Assembly (NCBI RefSeq): GCF_000022905.1
Contig: NC_012590.1
Span: forward strand, 2,666,001 to 2,730,000
Direction of reading: 5' to 3'
DNA length: 64,000 bases
Origin: Corynebacterium aurimucosum ATCC 700975
GTDB taxonomy: Bacteria; Actinomycetota; Actinomycetes; Mycobacteriales; Mycobacteriaceae
In this document: positions 27,956 through 36,808 of the stretch, one piece after another
How the letters are laid out: each line of letters begins with the position of its first letter
How positions within the stretch are numbered: the first letter of the stretch is position 1
Position numbers and translations under genes: made by a program
Notes under the pieces: model-generated
What the model was told of the DNA's origin: nothing
Databases searched by the model: none
The model's input: the letters and a program-made list of their open reading frames with translations, nothing else

Positions 27956-28550
27956 TCACCCCGTGGTCCGCGCCGGGCTGCGCGCGATTCTTAACGCCTT
28001 CCCCGATATCGAGGTGGTGTTGGAAGGCTCCGATGGCTCGGCCGTCGAAAAGCTGGCGGATGCTGATGGCCCCCATATCGATGTCGTCGTCTGCGATATC
28101 CAAATGCCGGACGTCGACGGTATCGCCGCCACCCGGCGCGTGCGCGAGCTCGATGGGCCCCCGGTGCTCATCCTGACCACCTATGACACGCAGGCGGATA
28201 TCCTGGCCGCCGTGGAGGCGGGCGCGTTGGGCTACCTGCTCAAGGACGCCCCCGAGGACACCCTGCACACCGCGGTGCTCGACACCGCCGCGGGCAAGCG
28301 GACCTTGGCGCCTGAAGTCACGAACCTCCTGGCGGAGCGCTTGGCACAGCCGGAAACCGCGCTGTCTCCCCGCGAGCTGGAGATCCTGCAAGCGCTGTCC
28401 ACGGGGGCCTCCAACAAGCAGATTGCCCAGCGGCTCTTCATCTCCGAGGCCACGGTCAAAACCCACCTCATCCACGTCTATCAGAAGCTCGGCGTGGAAA
28501 CCCGCACCGCAGCCGTCTCCGCCGCCCGCGAACGAAAGCTCATCCAATAG
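27930..28550 (+). CDS. chrA: Response regulator ChrA, LuxR/NarL type
   Basis: A 206-residue regulator. The receiver domain has acidic pair DDHPVV near 8-9, the phospho-acceptor Asp in VVCDIQMPDVDG near 54, the Thr of ILTTYD near 82 and Lys of LLKDAPED near 104. The LuxR helix-turn-helix is at about 145-200 (LSPRELEILQALSTGASNKQIAQRL). AGGAGG lies upstream of its ATG. By homology of locus it activates hrtBA and controls its own operon; the palindrome at 26733-26748 is a candidate target. Confidence 0.86.
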   Translation: MVNVMLIDDHPVVRAGLRAILNAFPDIEVVLEGSDGSAVEKLADADGPHIDVVVCDIQMPDVDGIAATRRVRELDGPPVLILTTYDTQADILAAVEAGALGYLLKDAPEDTLHTAVLDTAAGKRTLAPEVTNLLAERLAQPETALSPRELEILQALSTGASNKQIAQRLFISEATVKTHLIHVYQKLGVETRTAAVSAARERKLIQ

Positions 28551-29561
28551 ATGCATACCTACGATTGCATCGTGGTGGGTGGCGGCCAATCCGGCCTGGC
28601 CACCGGCTACTACCTGCGCCGCCAGAAACTCGACTTCCTCGTCCTCGACGCCAACGCCTCCCCCGGCGGCGCCTGGCAGCACGTGTGGGATTCACTCACA
28701 CTCTTCAGCGATGCTCAGTCCTCCACCCTGCCCGGCTGGCCCATGCCCTCCTACCCGGGCTTCCCGCCGGCTTCCCACGTGGTGGACTACCTCACCCGTT
28801 ATGAGCAGCGCTATGACCTGCCGGTCCGGCACGGGGTGGCGGTGGAGCGCGTGCTTGACGACGCCCCCTTCTTCCGCCTCCTCACCACCCACGGTGAGTT
28901 CCGTGCCCGCACCGTCGTGGCCGCGACGGGCACCTGGTCCGCGCCCTTTATCCCCTTCTACCCCGGTGAATTTCAGGGGCGCCAATGGCACACGGCGAAC
29001 TACCCGGGGTGCGGTCCTTTCTTAGAGCGCGGCCACAACAATCCTGTAGCCGTTGTCGGTGCTGGTAATTCCGGCGCGCAGATCGCCGCCGAGCTCGCCC
29101 TCGCTGGTGTGGATACCACATGGTTTACCGCGCACCCGCCGCGCTGGATGCCGGATGATGTGGACGGGCGCGTGCTCTTTACTCGCAACCGCCAGCGCAT
29201 GCTGGCCAAGCTTCGGGGCGAGCCGGACCCGGGCCCCGAAACAGAACTGGGGGATATCGTCATGGTCCCGCCAGTGCTCAAAGCCCGCGATAGTGGGATT
29301 CTGAACGCCACCGGCATGTTCTCCTCACTCGAGGAGCTCAACCGCGAAGGTTTTAGCGATCTCATCTGGGCCACCGGCTTCCGGCCGGCCTTGCGCCCAT
29401 TCCCTGGGTTATTGGCAGAAGGAAAGCCCACGGTGGAAGGTTTCTTCCCCGTGGGCTATGGCTCGTGGACGGGCCCAGGCTCGGCCACGATTACTGGAGT
29501 GTCACCCTATGCGCGGCAGGTGGCGGGGGACGTCGCTAAGCTCGTGCGTACGCCCAGCTAA
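28551..29561 (+). CDS. FAD/NAD(P)-dependent oxidoreductase, flavin-monooxygenase-like
   Basis: A 336-residue flavoprotein. The FAD motif GGGQSGLATGYYL is at residues 10-22 and the NAD(P)H motif VVGAGNSGAQIAAEL near 167. The segment GGAWQHVWDSLTLFS resembles class B flavin monooxygenases and ArsO-like enzymes. The reaction is not readable. Its ATG follows the chrA stop directly (TAGATG), so it belongs to the same transcript as the heme-sensing pair; a link to heme or oxidative stress is possible but unproven. Confidence 0.82.
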   Translation: MHTYDCIVVGGGQSGLATGYYLRRQKLDFLVLDANASPGGAWQHVWDSLTLFSDAQSSTLPGWPMPSYPGFPPASHVVDYLTRYEQRYDLPVRHGVAVERVLDDAPFFRLLTTHGEFRARTVVAATGTWSAPFIPFYPGEFQGRQWHTANYPGCGPFLERGHNNPVAVVGAGNSGAQIAAELALAGVDTTWFTAHPPRWMPDDVDGRVLFTRNRQRMLAKLRGEPDPGPETELGDIVMVPPVLKARDSGILNATGMFSSLEELNREGFSDLIWATGFRPALRPFPGLLAEGKPTVEGFFPVGYGSWTGPGSATITGVSPYARQVAGDVAKLVRTPS

Positions 29562-29564
29562 GTA

Positions 29565-30146
29565 CTACAGCGTCACCATGGCGAGGAGCACCACCGCTGC
29601 CAGCGCAAGGAGGAATCCCAGGCGGCGCAGGACCTTTGTCTGCCCTTCGCGCCGCAAGCGCGCCATGAGTACGGCGCCGAGGACAGAGCCCACGGTGTTG
29701 TAGAGAAGGTCATCGACATCACTAAAGCCCAGGGCAAAGATGTATTGGGCGCTTTCTATGCACAGGCTGGCCATGAGGCCGATGAGCATCGCCCCGCCCA
29801 GGCCCCATTTAATACCCGACAGGTTGCGTCCAACTACGTAAAGCGCCGCCCCCAAAGGCATGAAGAGAGCGATATTTCCCACGAGGTCGGTCCACGCGCC
29901 GTACCACACGGAGGCGTTCTCAAAACCACCAAAGAGCTGTGTATTTACCTGGCGCACCGCATGCGCGGAACCATCCACCACACCGGGGATATCCATGAAG
30001 GGCTTGCCCACCGTCGCCAACATCACGACCATCAAGGACAAGGCCGTGACCAGGAAGGAATCACGACGCAGGTGCGGATATGGATCCGGCGCGGGCCGCA
30101 GCCTATTGCGCGAGTGTTGAGCTTCTATCCCAGTCATGCGCTTCAC
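29565..30146 (-). CDS. VanZ-like membrane protein (paralogue)
   Basis: A 193-residue protein with an N-terminal polar stretch and about five hydrophobic segments. The VanZ core pattern recurs: DLVGNIALFMPLGAALY, then CIESAQYIFALGFSDVDDLLYNTVGSVLGA. It parallels the protein at 8217-8720 in the same order of motifs but differs in most other positions. It converges with the oxidoreductase gene with a 3-nt gap. Role unknown. Confidence 0.8.
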   Translation of the reverse strand: MKRMTGIEAQHSRNRLRPAPDPYPHLRRDSFLVTALSLMVVMLATVGKPFMDIPGVVDGSAHAVRQVNTQLFGGFENASVWYGAWTDLVGNIALFMPLGAALYVVGRNLSGIKWGLGGAMLIGLMASLCIESAQYIFALGFSDVDDLLYNTVGSVLGAVLMARLRREGQTKVLRRLGFLLALAAVVLLAMVTL

Positions 30147-30223
30147 CCTAACGATGTTCTCTGGACGCTGGCTGAAGCATTAGCCGGAAAACGCTGCTTC
30201 ACATCCTCTGTACGATAGTGCCC

Positions 30224-31189
30224 ATGAGCACACTCATTGTCACTCGCACGGATTCCGGAGTAACTCATTCTTTCCAGGAGCAGCCCCTGCTCGGGGAAGG
30301 TGACACGCTGGTAGATGTACAGTTTTCTTCCCTCAATTACAAGGACGCCATGGCCTTGGAGGGTGACAAAGGCGTCATGCGCATCGATCCCCTCGTCCCC
30401 GGCATCGATGCGGTGGGCACTGTGGCGGAGACCTCCGATTCGCGCTTGAGCCCCGGCCAACTTGTGGTCGCCTGCGGCGATGGCTTGGGCGAGTTCCGCC
30501 ACGGCGGCTACACCACGCGCCAGCGCGTCAATGCAGAGGCCACCATCCCCGTGCCCCAGCGCTTCAGCGCACACGATGCCGCCGCGATTGGCACGGCCGG
30601 CTACACCGCCGCTATCTGCGTGAACCAGCTGCACACGCACGGAACCACGCAGGGTCACATCTTGGTCACCGGTGCCACTGGCGGCGTGGGATCCGTCGCG
30701 GTCCAGCTGCTCAAGTCCGCTGGCTACGAAGTCACCGCCGTGACCGGACGCGTGGATTCCCAGTCGGACTACCTCACCGCACTCGGCGCGGATCACGTTC
30801 TGGACCGCGCGGCGTTGTCTGAGACCGGCCGCCCGCTGCAGAAGGCGCTGTACGACGGCGCCATTGACACCGCCGGCTCCACCGTCTTGGCCAACGTGTT
30901 GGCGCAGGTGCGCTGGGGTGGTGTGGTTGCGGCCACCGGCATGGCGGCCGGCCCGGATCTTCCTGCTTCGGTGCTGCCGTTCATCTTGCGCGGCATCGTG
31001 CTGGCCGGCGGAAACTCCGTCGACGCGCCCCGCGAGGTGCGCGAGGCTGCCTGGCAGCTTCTCGATGAACACCTCGACCTCAACATGCTGAACTCGATCA
31101 CGGAAACGGTGCCGCTTTCCGACGTCGCCACCGCGGCCACCGAGCTCCGCGCCGGCTCGCGCCACGGCCGCACGGTGGTTGAGATTTAA
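30224..31189 (+). CDS. Zinc-free MDR-type quinone/acryloyl-CoA reductase-like oxidoreductase
   Basis: A 321-residue medium-chain reductase of the YhdH/AcuI branch. The N-terminal half has SSLNYKDAMALEGDKGVMRIDPLVPGIDAVG, diagnostic of that branch, and the nucleotide motif VTGATGGVGSVAVQLLKSAGY lies near 146. No zinc ligands are present. Typical members reduce acryloyl-CoA or other activated enoyl compounds with NADPH. I start at the ATG 30224; TACGAT (30211-30216) ends 7 nt before it, so the transcript is probably leaderless. A GTG two codons upstream is in frame. Confidence 0.87.
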   Translation: MSTLIVTRTDSGVTHSFQEQPLLGEGDTLVDVQFSSLNYKDAMALEGDKGVMRIDPLVPGIDAVGTVAETSDSRLSPGQLVVACGDGLGEFRHGGYTTRQRVNAEATIPVPQRFSAHDAAAIGTAGYTAAICVNQLHTHGTTQGHILVTGATGGVGSVAVQLLKSAGYEVTAVTGRVDSQSDYLTALGADHVLDRAALSETGRPLQKALYDGAIDTAGSTVLANVLAQVRWGGVVAATGMAAGPDLPASVLPFILRGIVLAGGNSVDAPREVREAAWQLLDEHLDLNMLNSITETVPLSDVATAATELRAGSRHGRTVVEI

Positions 31190-31219
31190 GCGGGCACAGA
31201 GCGCACCGCGTCCCGCTGT

Positions 31220-31384
31220 TTAGTGCACGCGGTGGGACAGGGATTCGTCGCCGGTGCCGGGGGCATTGCCCAGCTCGCCCGTGGTGTCATCGTCGCTGCG
31301 TGCCAGCCAGATGGAGGACACCACCAGCCCGCCCCAGATGACGACGACGAAGAGAATGAAGAGCAGGATTGCGCTTGTAGTCAT
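31220..31384 (-). CDS. metS: Methionine/alanine importer small subunit MetS
   Basis: A 54-residue protein: one membrane helix (about residues 5-27, ILLFILFVVVIWGGLVVSSI) and a short acidic cytoplasmic tail ending HRVH. In Corynebacterium glutamicum a small protein of this kind (MetS) is needed with MetP for Na+-coupled methionine uptake. It starts 25 nt after metP on the same strand, as in that operon. The convergent gap to the reductase gene holds a small AGCGGG/CCCGCT hairpin (31190-31217). Confidence 0.85.
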   Translation of the reverse strand: MTTSAILLFILFVVVIWGGLVVSSIWLARSDDDTTGELGNAPGTGDESLSHRVH

Positions 31385-31409
31385 TGTCGTTGACCTTTCC
31401 TAATACTCG

Positions 31410-33029
31410 TTACTTGTCATCCGCGGTCTGTGTCGCGGTGTTAGCCGTGGCAAGCGGGTTCGGGGTGCCGGCTGGGCGCCCACCTACGGGGACGCCGTAG
31501 TCCGAGGTCTCCATGCCATCCAGGTACTTGTTTCCGCGGAAGGCCACCAGCGGCATGAGGAAGCTGGCGAGCAGGATGATTCCCAGCGCCGCCCAGCCAA
31601 AGAGGCCAATCTGGGTGGAGGAGTAGCCCTCATATCCCTCGCGGGCAATGGTGATGATCTCATTGACCAGGAAGTAGACGAGCAGCAGCGGGGTAGCGAT
31701 GAAGGTCAGGAACTGCCAGAAGCCACCCACCTTAAACTGCGACACGGCGTTGAGGTGCTGCTGAATCTCGCGGCGGCGGCCGGTAACCCAGCCGACGACC
31801 ACCAAGGCACAGATGGCACCAAAGACGATGCCCAGGTTGTTGGTGAACTTATCCATGATGTCTAGCGTGACCAGGCCCGAGGACGTGGAGAACAGGAAGC
31901 AGGACAGCACCGCCATGGCGCCGCCGACAGTGATGGCGGAAACGCGGCGGGAAATGTTGAACTTATCTGCCACGGCGGAGACGACGACTTCCATGATGGA
32001 AATCAGCGAGGTCACACCGGCCAGGAAGAGGGAGCCGAAGAACAGGACACCGAACAGTCCGCCGAGTGGCATGAGGTTGATGATCGTCGGGAAAGCAATG
32101 AAGGCCAGGCCGATTCCGGAGGACGCCACCTCATCCACAGCCACGCCCTGCTGGGCGGCCATGTAGCCCAGAGTGGCGAAGACGCCGATGCCGGCGAGAA
32201 CCTCGAAGGAGGAGTTGGCAAAGGCCGTGACCAGGCCGGTGTTGGTGAGGTTGGTGCGCGGCTTGAGGTAGGAGGCGTAGGTAATCATGATGCCGAAGCC
32301 AATGGACAGGGAGAAGAAAATCTGTCCGTAGGCTGCGATCCATACCGATGGGTTGCTCAGCACGGACCAGTCCGGGGTGAAGAAGGCGTTGAGGCCCTCT
32401 GCGGCGCCGTCGAGGAAGAAGGCGCGGATGACCAAGATGATGAACATGACGGCCAGGACCGGCAGGAAGATTGACGTCAGCTTGCCGATGCCCTCATTGA
32501 TGCTCGTGGCCAGCGTGGCGATGCAGACAATCCACACGAGGATCATCACGCCAAGGATGGACGGGACGATGTGCCCTGAGTAGGTCGCCTCCGGCTCTGC
32601 CTGAAGGAAATCACCCATGAAGTACTCCGCGGGATCATCGCCCCATGCCTGGGTCACGGACTTGATGGTGTAGAGCGCCGCCCAGGCAATGATGGCGGCG
32701 TAGTAGATGGCGATGAAGAAGTTCACGCCGACCTTGAACCAGCCGATTCCCTCCCAGCGGCTACTGATACGGCGGAATGCTAGCGGTGCAGAACCGCGGA
32801 AGCGGTGACCAATGGCCAGGTCGAACCACAGGATGGGAATACCCGCGGTGAGCAGGGCAACCATGTACGGGATGAGGAAGGCGCCGCCGCCGTTCTCATA
32901 GGCAACGTAAGGAAAGCGCCAAATATTTCCCAGGCCGACGGCGGAGCCGATGGCGGCCATGAGGAAGACAAAACGCGTATTAAAAGTATCGCGCGTCGAA
33001 CGAGTCTTATGCGTGGTCAATGTAGTCAT
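31410..33029 (-). CDS. metP: Sodium-dependent methionine/alanine importer MetP (NSS/SNF family)
   Basis: A 539-residue transporter with 12 predicted helices. The first helix has the NSS signature FVFLMAAIGSAVGLGNIWRF, with the unwound GLGN sodium/substrate site and the RFPY gate residue. I start at the ATG 33029 (MTTLTTHKTRSTRD); the longer frame from 33068 lacks a ribosome site. The small MetS subunit follows. The two together import methionine and alanine in the well-studied relative. No McbR-type box (TAGAC-N6-GTCTA) is visible upstream. Confidence 0.9.
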   Translation of the reverse strand: MTTLTTHKTRSTRDTFNTRFVFLMAAIGSAVGLGNIWRFPYVAYENGGGAFLIPYMVALLTAGIPILWFDLAIGHRFRGSAPLAFRRISSRWEGIGWFKVGVNFFIAIYYAAIIAWAALYTIKSVTQAWGDDPAEYFMGDFLQAEPEATYSGHIVPSILGVMILVWIVCIATLATSINEGIGKLTSIFLPVLAVMFIILVIRAFFLDGAAEGLNAFFTPDWSVLSNPSVWIAAYGQIFFSLSIGFGIMITYASYLKPRTNLTNTGLVTAFANSSFEVLAGIGVFATLGYMAAQQGVAVDEVASSGIGLAFIAFPTIINLMPLGGLFGVLFFGSLFLAGVTSLISIMEVVVSAVADKFNISRRVSAITVGGAMAVLSCFLFSTSSGLVTLDIMDKFTNNLGIVFGAICALVVVGWVTGRRREIQQHLNAVSQFKVGGFWQFLTFIATPLLLVYFLVNEIITIAREGYEGYSSTQIGLFGWAALGIILLASFLMPLVAFRGNKYLDGMETSDYGVPVGGRPAGTPNPLATANTATQTADDK

Positions 33030-33371
33030 GAGAGAACTTTCTTCTTGAGCAAATATCGCGCACGGCAAGACCGTAGGAATCGTTTATACGGGCCGCGTAC
33101 GACGAGTATTAGCGAGAAGCATAGCCTACCTGCCGACCTATAGGCACCGTTTTGAATATTTATTTCTAGATCTTTATCTCTGACCAAACCCCATGGCCAG
33201 GGCCTCAAAACCACCACTCCCCTTCAACGCCTAGCTCCTGTCCGGAACGGTAAATCCGGAAGAGGCCCGAGCGATGAGGCCTGATATCGTGCAGAGTCAT
33301 GGCTAAGCTGAGACACTCAGCGTGCGAGCCAAGTCACACAATCGCGGCCGGTTTCTTTTATCATTACTGTC
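33030..33371. other. Divergent intergenic region metP - FAD dehydrogenase
   Basis: No gene is supported in these 342 bp. The left part is AT-rich before metP. A TATCAT hexamer (33359-33364) ends 7 nt before the ATG at 33372, suggesting a leaderless transcript of the dehydrogenase. TCCGGA occurs twice near 33240-33262, flanking ACGGTAAA. Confidence 0.4.
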
Positions 33372-35072
33372 ATGAAAGAAACTAACTCGGTCACTGGCTC
33401 CGTCATCATCGTCGGCAGCGGCCTCGCCGGCATGGTCGCCGGCTACGAGGCCCTCAAGGGCGGCAAGCACGTCATCTTCCTGGAACAGGAAAACCGCAAT
33501 AACCTGGGCGGCCAGGCCTTCTGGTCCCTCGGCGGGCTGTTTTATGTCGACTCCCCCGAGCAGAAGATGATGCGGGTCAAGGACTCCGAAGAATTGGCCT
33601 GGCGGGACTGGGCCAATTCCGCTGACTATGACCCGGTGACCGAGGATGACCGGCACGATTTCTGGGGCGCGAAATGGGGCCGCGAGTACGTGCGCTTCGC
33701 CGCCAATGAAAAGCGCGGCTATCTCAAGTCCTTGGGCCTCAACGTCCTGCCCACCATCGGCTGGGCCGAGCGTGGTTCGGGCGATGCCTCCGGCCACGGC
33801 AATTCCGTACCGCGCTTCCACCTCACGTGGGGTACGGGCCCGGAGGTCGTGCGCGTCTTCCGCGAGCCGCTCCTTAAAGCAGAAGAACAAGGCCAGGTAG
33901 AGTTCCATTTCCGCCACCGCGTGGATGAGCTCGTCGTGGAGAACGACGACGCCGGCAATCCGCGGGTCGTCGGCGTGCGCGGCAGCGTCCTCTCCCCCAC
34001 CAACCAGGTACGTGGCGAGGCGAGCCCGAGGGACGTCGTCAAGCACTTCGAGCTGCGCGGCTCCGCCGTGGTCATCGCCACCGGCGGCATCGGCGGCAAT
34101 CTGGAGAAGGTACGCAAGATGTGGCCCACTGAGCGTTGGGGAGAATGCCCGAACGAGCTGGTCACGGGTGTTCCCGCGCATGTCGACGGCCGCGGCATCG
34201 ACATCGCCCAACAGGCCGGTGCCTCCGTGGTCAACACCGACCGCATGTGGGCCTATACCGAGGGCATGACCAACTGGAACTCCATTTGGCCCGGCCACGG
34301 CATCCGCATCATCCCCGGGCCCTCGGCGCTGTGGATCGACGCCGAAGGCAACCGCCTGCCCACCAACCTCTTCCCCGGCACCGATAACCTTGCGGCCTTG
34401 GCCCACATTGGCCAGACCGGCCACGGTTACTCCTGGTTCGTGCTCAACAAGGCCATCGTGGACAAGGAGTTCATCTTCTCCGGTTCCGAGCAGAATCCGG
34501 ATCTGACGGATAAGGAATTCAAGAAACTCGCCGGCAAGCTTGGCCCCGGCACGCACGTGGCCGTCAAGGCCTTCATGGACAACGGTATCGACTGGGTCGT
34601 GGAAGACAACCTGGAGGATCTCGTCGCCGGAATGAACCAGATTTCGCCGGAGGGCTCCCCCACCATTGAGGTAACCCAACTGAAAAAAGTCCTGGAAGAT
34701 CGCGATTCCCAGCTTGATAACCCCTTCAGCAAAGACGCCCAAGTCAACTACCTGCGCGTGGCCCGCGGCTTCCTGGGCGACAAGCTCATCCGCGTGGCTC
34801 CCCCACACCGCATCCTCGATGAATCCAAGGGCCCGCTCATCGCAGTGCGCCTGAAATTCCTCACCCGCAAGACGCTGGGTGGCCTGGAGACCAACCTCGA
34901 TGGCCAGTGCCTCAACCCCGATGGCACGGTCCTCCCCGGCCTCTATGCCTGCGGCGAGGCCTCCGGTTTCGGTGGCGGCGGCATGCACGGCAAGAATGCG
35001 CTGGAAGGCACCTTCCTCGGCGGGTGCATCCATTCGGGCAAGCGCGTGGGCGAAGCGTTGGCGCGCGGCTAG
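33372..35072 (+). CDS. FAD-binding dehydrogenase, fumarate reductase/ketosteroid dehydrogenase type
   Basis: A 566-residue flavoprotein of the FAD_binding_2 group. The dinucleotide motif VGSGLAGMVAGYEAL is at residues 14-28, followed by LEQE near 39 and GGQAFWSLGG. The C terminus has LYACGEASGFGGGGMHGKNALEGTFLGG, the FAD-closing segment of the family. The substrate is not readable; related actinobacterial proteins act on steroid-like or unsaturated acids. It is followed after 27 nt by an unrecognised gene and may be co-transcribed. Confidence 0.83.
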   Translation: MKETNSVTGSVIIVGSGLAGMVAGYEALKGGKHVIFLEQENRNNLGGQAFWSLGGLFYVDSPEQKMMRVKDSEELAWRDWANSADYDPVTEDDRHDFWGAKWGREYVRFAANEKRGYLKSLGLNVLPTIGWAERGSGDASGHGNSVPRFHLTWGTGPEVVRVFREPLLKAEEQGQVEFHFRHRVDELVVENDDAGNPRVVGVRGSVLSPTNQVRGEASPRDVVKHFELRGSAVVIATGGIGGNLEKVRKMWPTERWGECPNELVTGVPAHVDGRGIDIAQQAGASVVNTDRMWAYTEGMTNWNSIWPGHGIRIIPGPSALWIDAEGNRLPTNLFPGTDNLAALAHIGQTGHGYSWFVLNKAIVDKEFIFSGSEQNPDLTDKEFKKLAGKLGPGTHVAVKAFMDNGIDWVVEDNLEDLVAGMNQISPEGSPTIEVTQLKKVLEDRDSQLDNPFSKDAQVNYLRVARGFLGDKLIRVAPPHRILDESKGPLIAVRLKFLTRKTLGGLETNLDGQCLNPDGTVLPGLYACGEASGFGGGGMHGKNALEGTFLGGCIHSGKRVGEALARG

Positions 35073-35099
35073 CACGGTTTTCTAATACTGTCGGTCACT

Positions 35100-36383
35100 A
35101 TGAACCTCGCTAGGAACGTCCGCATCGACGTGGAGAATCCCTTCTTCACCACGTCCCGCTTCGTCGCCGCCCCCGCGGAACTCACCGTGGGCGAGATGAT
35201 GATCATCGTCCACGCCGCACTCGGCCTTGAGCCCTCTCATCCGGGAATCCTCGTGGGCGAGGAAGGCACGCCGATCGACGTCCTCAGCATCATCGACCAG
35301 GACTTTTTCGAGACTTTCCGGGAGGTGGCGCACTACCACCCCTCGGACGGTGCCTGGAATATCAGCATCAGCGTGGCCGATAGCTCGCGCGTCGTCATGG
35401 GCCTTCCCGCGCTTATCGCCGGTGAGGGTCCCGATCTCATGAGTGAGCTGGGCAGTGCCGAGGCGATGTTCAAGGTGGTCCTCGATGTCCAGGCCACCAT
35501 GGCCTACATGGCCGTACCCACGGATAGTATGGAGCGCATTTTCGCGCTCTTCCCCAATTACACACTGGACCAAATCCACCAGCGCCTCACCACGTTCTTC
35601 CCGCCAGCGGTGGCACAGCGCCTGGCCACCATGGGCACGGAGGCCGCCAACCTGGAGGGCGGCACCAAGCCCGCGCTGCCTGGGGATCTCCCTCTCGATC
35701 CTTTCCGCTCCACGCCTTTCGAGGACATCCCCGTGCCCTCCTCGGAGATGCTGGAGGAATGGCGCGCGGACATCCACGCGGCCTACCCGGAGCTGCGTCC
35801 CGACTATGAGCTGCCGGCGCTTGACGCCGCCACCGCCGCCCACGTAGGCCAGCGCATACGCGAGTACCTCGAGGTCATCGAAGAATTTCCGCGGCTCACC
35901 GGTGCCGGCTACCTCAAGCAGGCGGCCGTCGCGCGCCTCAAGGAGGGACTGAATAGTCCCAATGATTTTGATGAGGTCAAGCGCGAAGACTACCACCAGC
36001 CGCTGCTGAACCTGCGGGGTTTCTTGACGGACTTGGATTGGATCAAGACCACGACCACGGATATCAAGCTCACCAAATATGGCCGCAAGGCCATGAGCGA
36101 TCCGCTCTGGGCAACGCAGGTTGTCCTGAACAACATCCCCTACGCCTACGCCGAACCGGAGGGCATTCCTCAGCTTTCCTTCGAACTAGTCCATTTATTC
36201 CGCGGCGAGTGGGAGTTCAATCCGGAATACGACTACACGCACGCCATCACCCGCGATCTGTTATTCACGCTCGGCGTCATCGAGGATGACTCCACATTCC
36301 CTGACATCACCGATGGCTGCGAGGGCTTCCTCGGCGCGATCATCACCAAGGTGCGCCAGGAGCTGAACCAAGAGCTGGATTAG
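35100..36383 (+). CDS. Hypothetical protein, 427 residues, plasmid pRiA4b ORF-3-like N terminus possible
   Basis: I do not recognise this family with confidence. The protein is soluble, without signal peptide or membrane segment. The first 110 residues (VENPFFTTSRFVAAP, LTVGEMMIIVHAALG, then HYHPSDGAWNISI) have the flavour of plasmid pRiA4b ORF-3-like domains, but that is a guess. The C-terminal half is helical with winged-helix-like spacing (LTKYGRKAMSDP near 325). It ends 48 bp before an IS3 insertion. Function unknown. Confidence 0.6.
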   Translation: MNLARNVRIDVENPFFTTSRFVAAPAELTVGEMMIIVHAALGLEPSHPGILVGEEGTPIDVLSIIDQDFFETFREVAHYHPSDGAWNISISVADSSRVVMGLPALIAGEGPDLMSELGSAEAMFKVVLDVQATMAYMAVPTDSMERIFALFPNYTLDQIHQRLTTFFPPAVAQRLATMGTEAANLEGGTKPALPGDLPLDPFRSTPFEDIPVPSSEMLEEWRADIHAAYPELRPDYELPALDAATAAHVGQRIREYLEVIEEFPRLTGAGYLKQAAVARLKEGLNSPNDFDEVKREDYHQPLLNLRGFLTDLDWIKTTTTDIKLTKYGRKAMSDPLWATQVVLNNIPYAYAEPEGIPQLSFELVHLFRGEWEFNPEYDYTHAITRDLLFTLGVIEDDSTFPDITDGCEGFLGAIITKVRQELNQELD

Positions 36384-36499
36384 CCCTGGTTCAGCCCCCC
36401 TCCAGGCCGCATGCCGCTGCCTACAACTACTGAGGTTACCCTCGTTTAGTGGACACCCTATTTGTACGGATCTTGTGTCCGTAAGAGAGGATGTTCATT

Positions 36500-36808
36500 G
36501 TGAGTCAACAGCGCAAGAAGTACACGCCTGAGTACCGGCGTGAAGCCGCGAACCTGGTAATCGAGTCAGAGCGCCCGATTGCCCATGTGGCTAAAGAGAT
36601 TGGTGTTTCCGCCGGGCTTTTAGGCCGGTGGGTCAAACTAGAGCGTGAACGCCGAGGAGCCTCGGATGGGATGAGTGAGGCTGATCTTCGTGCTGAGAAT
36701 GCTCGTCTGCGCCGTGAGTTGGCGGAAGCCAAGATGGATAACGAGTTTTTGTCAAAAGCGACAGCCTTCTTCGCCGCGAAGCAACGCGAGCAGAAAAGTT
36801 CGAACTAA
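36500..36808 (+). CDS. IS3-family transposase OrfA
   Basis: A 102-residue DNA-binding subunit. A helix-turn-helix lies at about 8-55 (KKYTPEYRREAANLVI, AHVAKEIGVSAGLLGRWV), followed by a leucine-zipper coiled coil (RAENARLRRELAEAKMDNEFL). I favour the GTG at 36500 because AGAGAGG lies 9 nt upstream; an ATG three codons earlier is possible. The stop overlaps the orfB start (TAATG). AAAAG at 36794-36798 is a possible frameshift site giving the OrfAB fusion. Confidence 0.88.
   Translation: MSQQRKKYTPEYRREAANLVIESERPIAHVAKEIGVSAGLLGRWVKLERERRGASDGMSEADLRAENARLRRELAEAKMDNEFLSKATAFFAAKQREQKSSN

Noticed and set aside
36484-36499. ATG at 36491 as orfA start
   Set aside because: AGAGAGG is immediately adjacent to that ATG, leaving no spacing; the GTG at 36500 is better placed.
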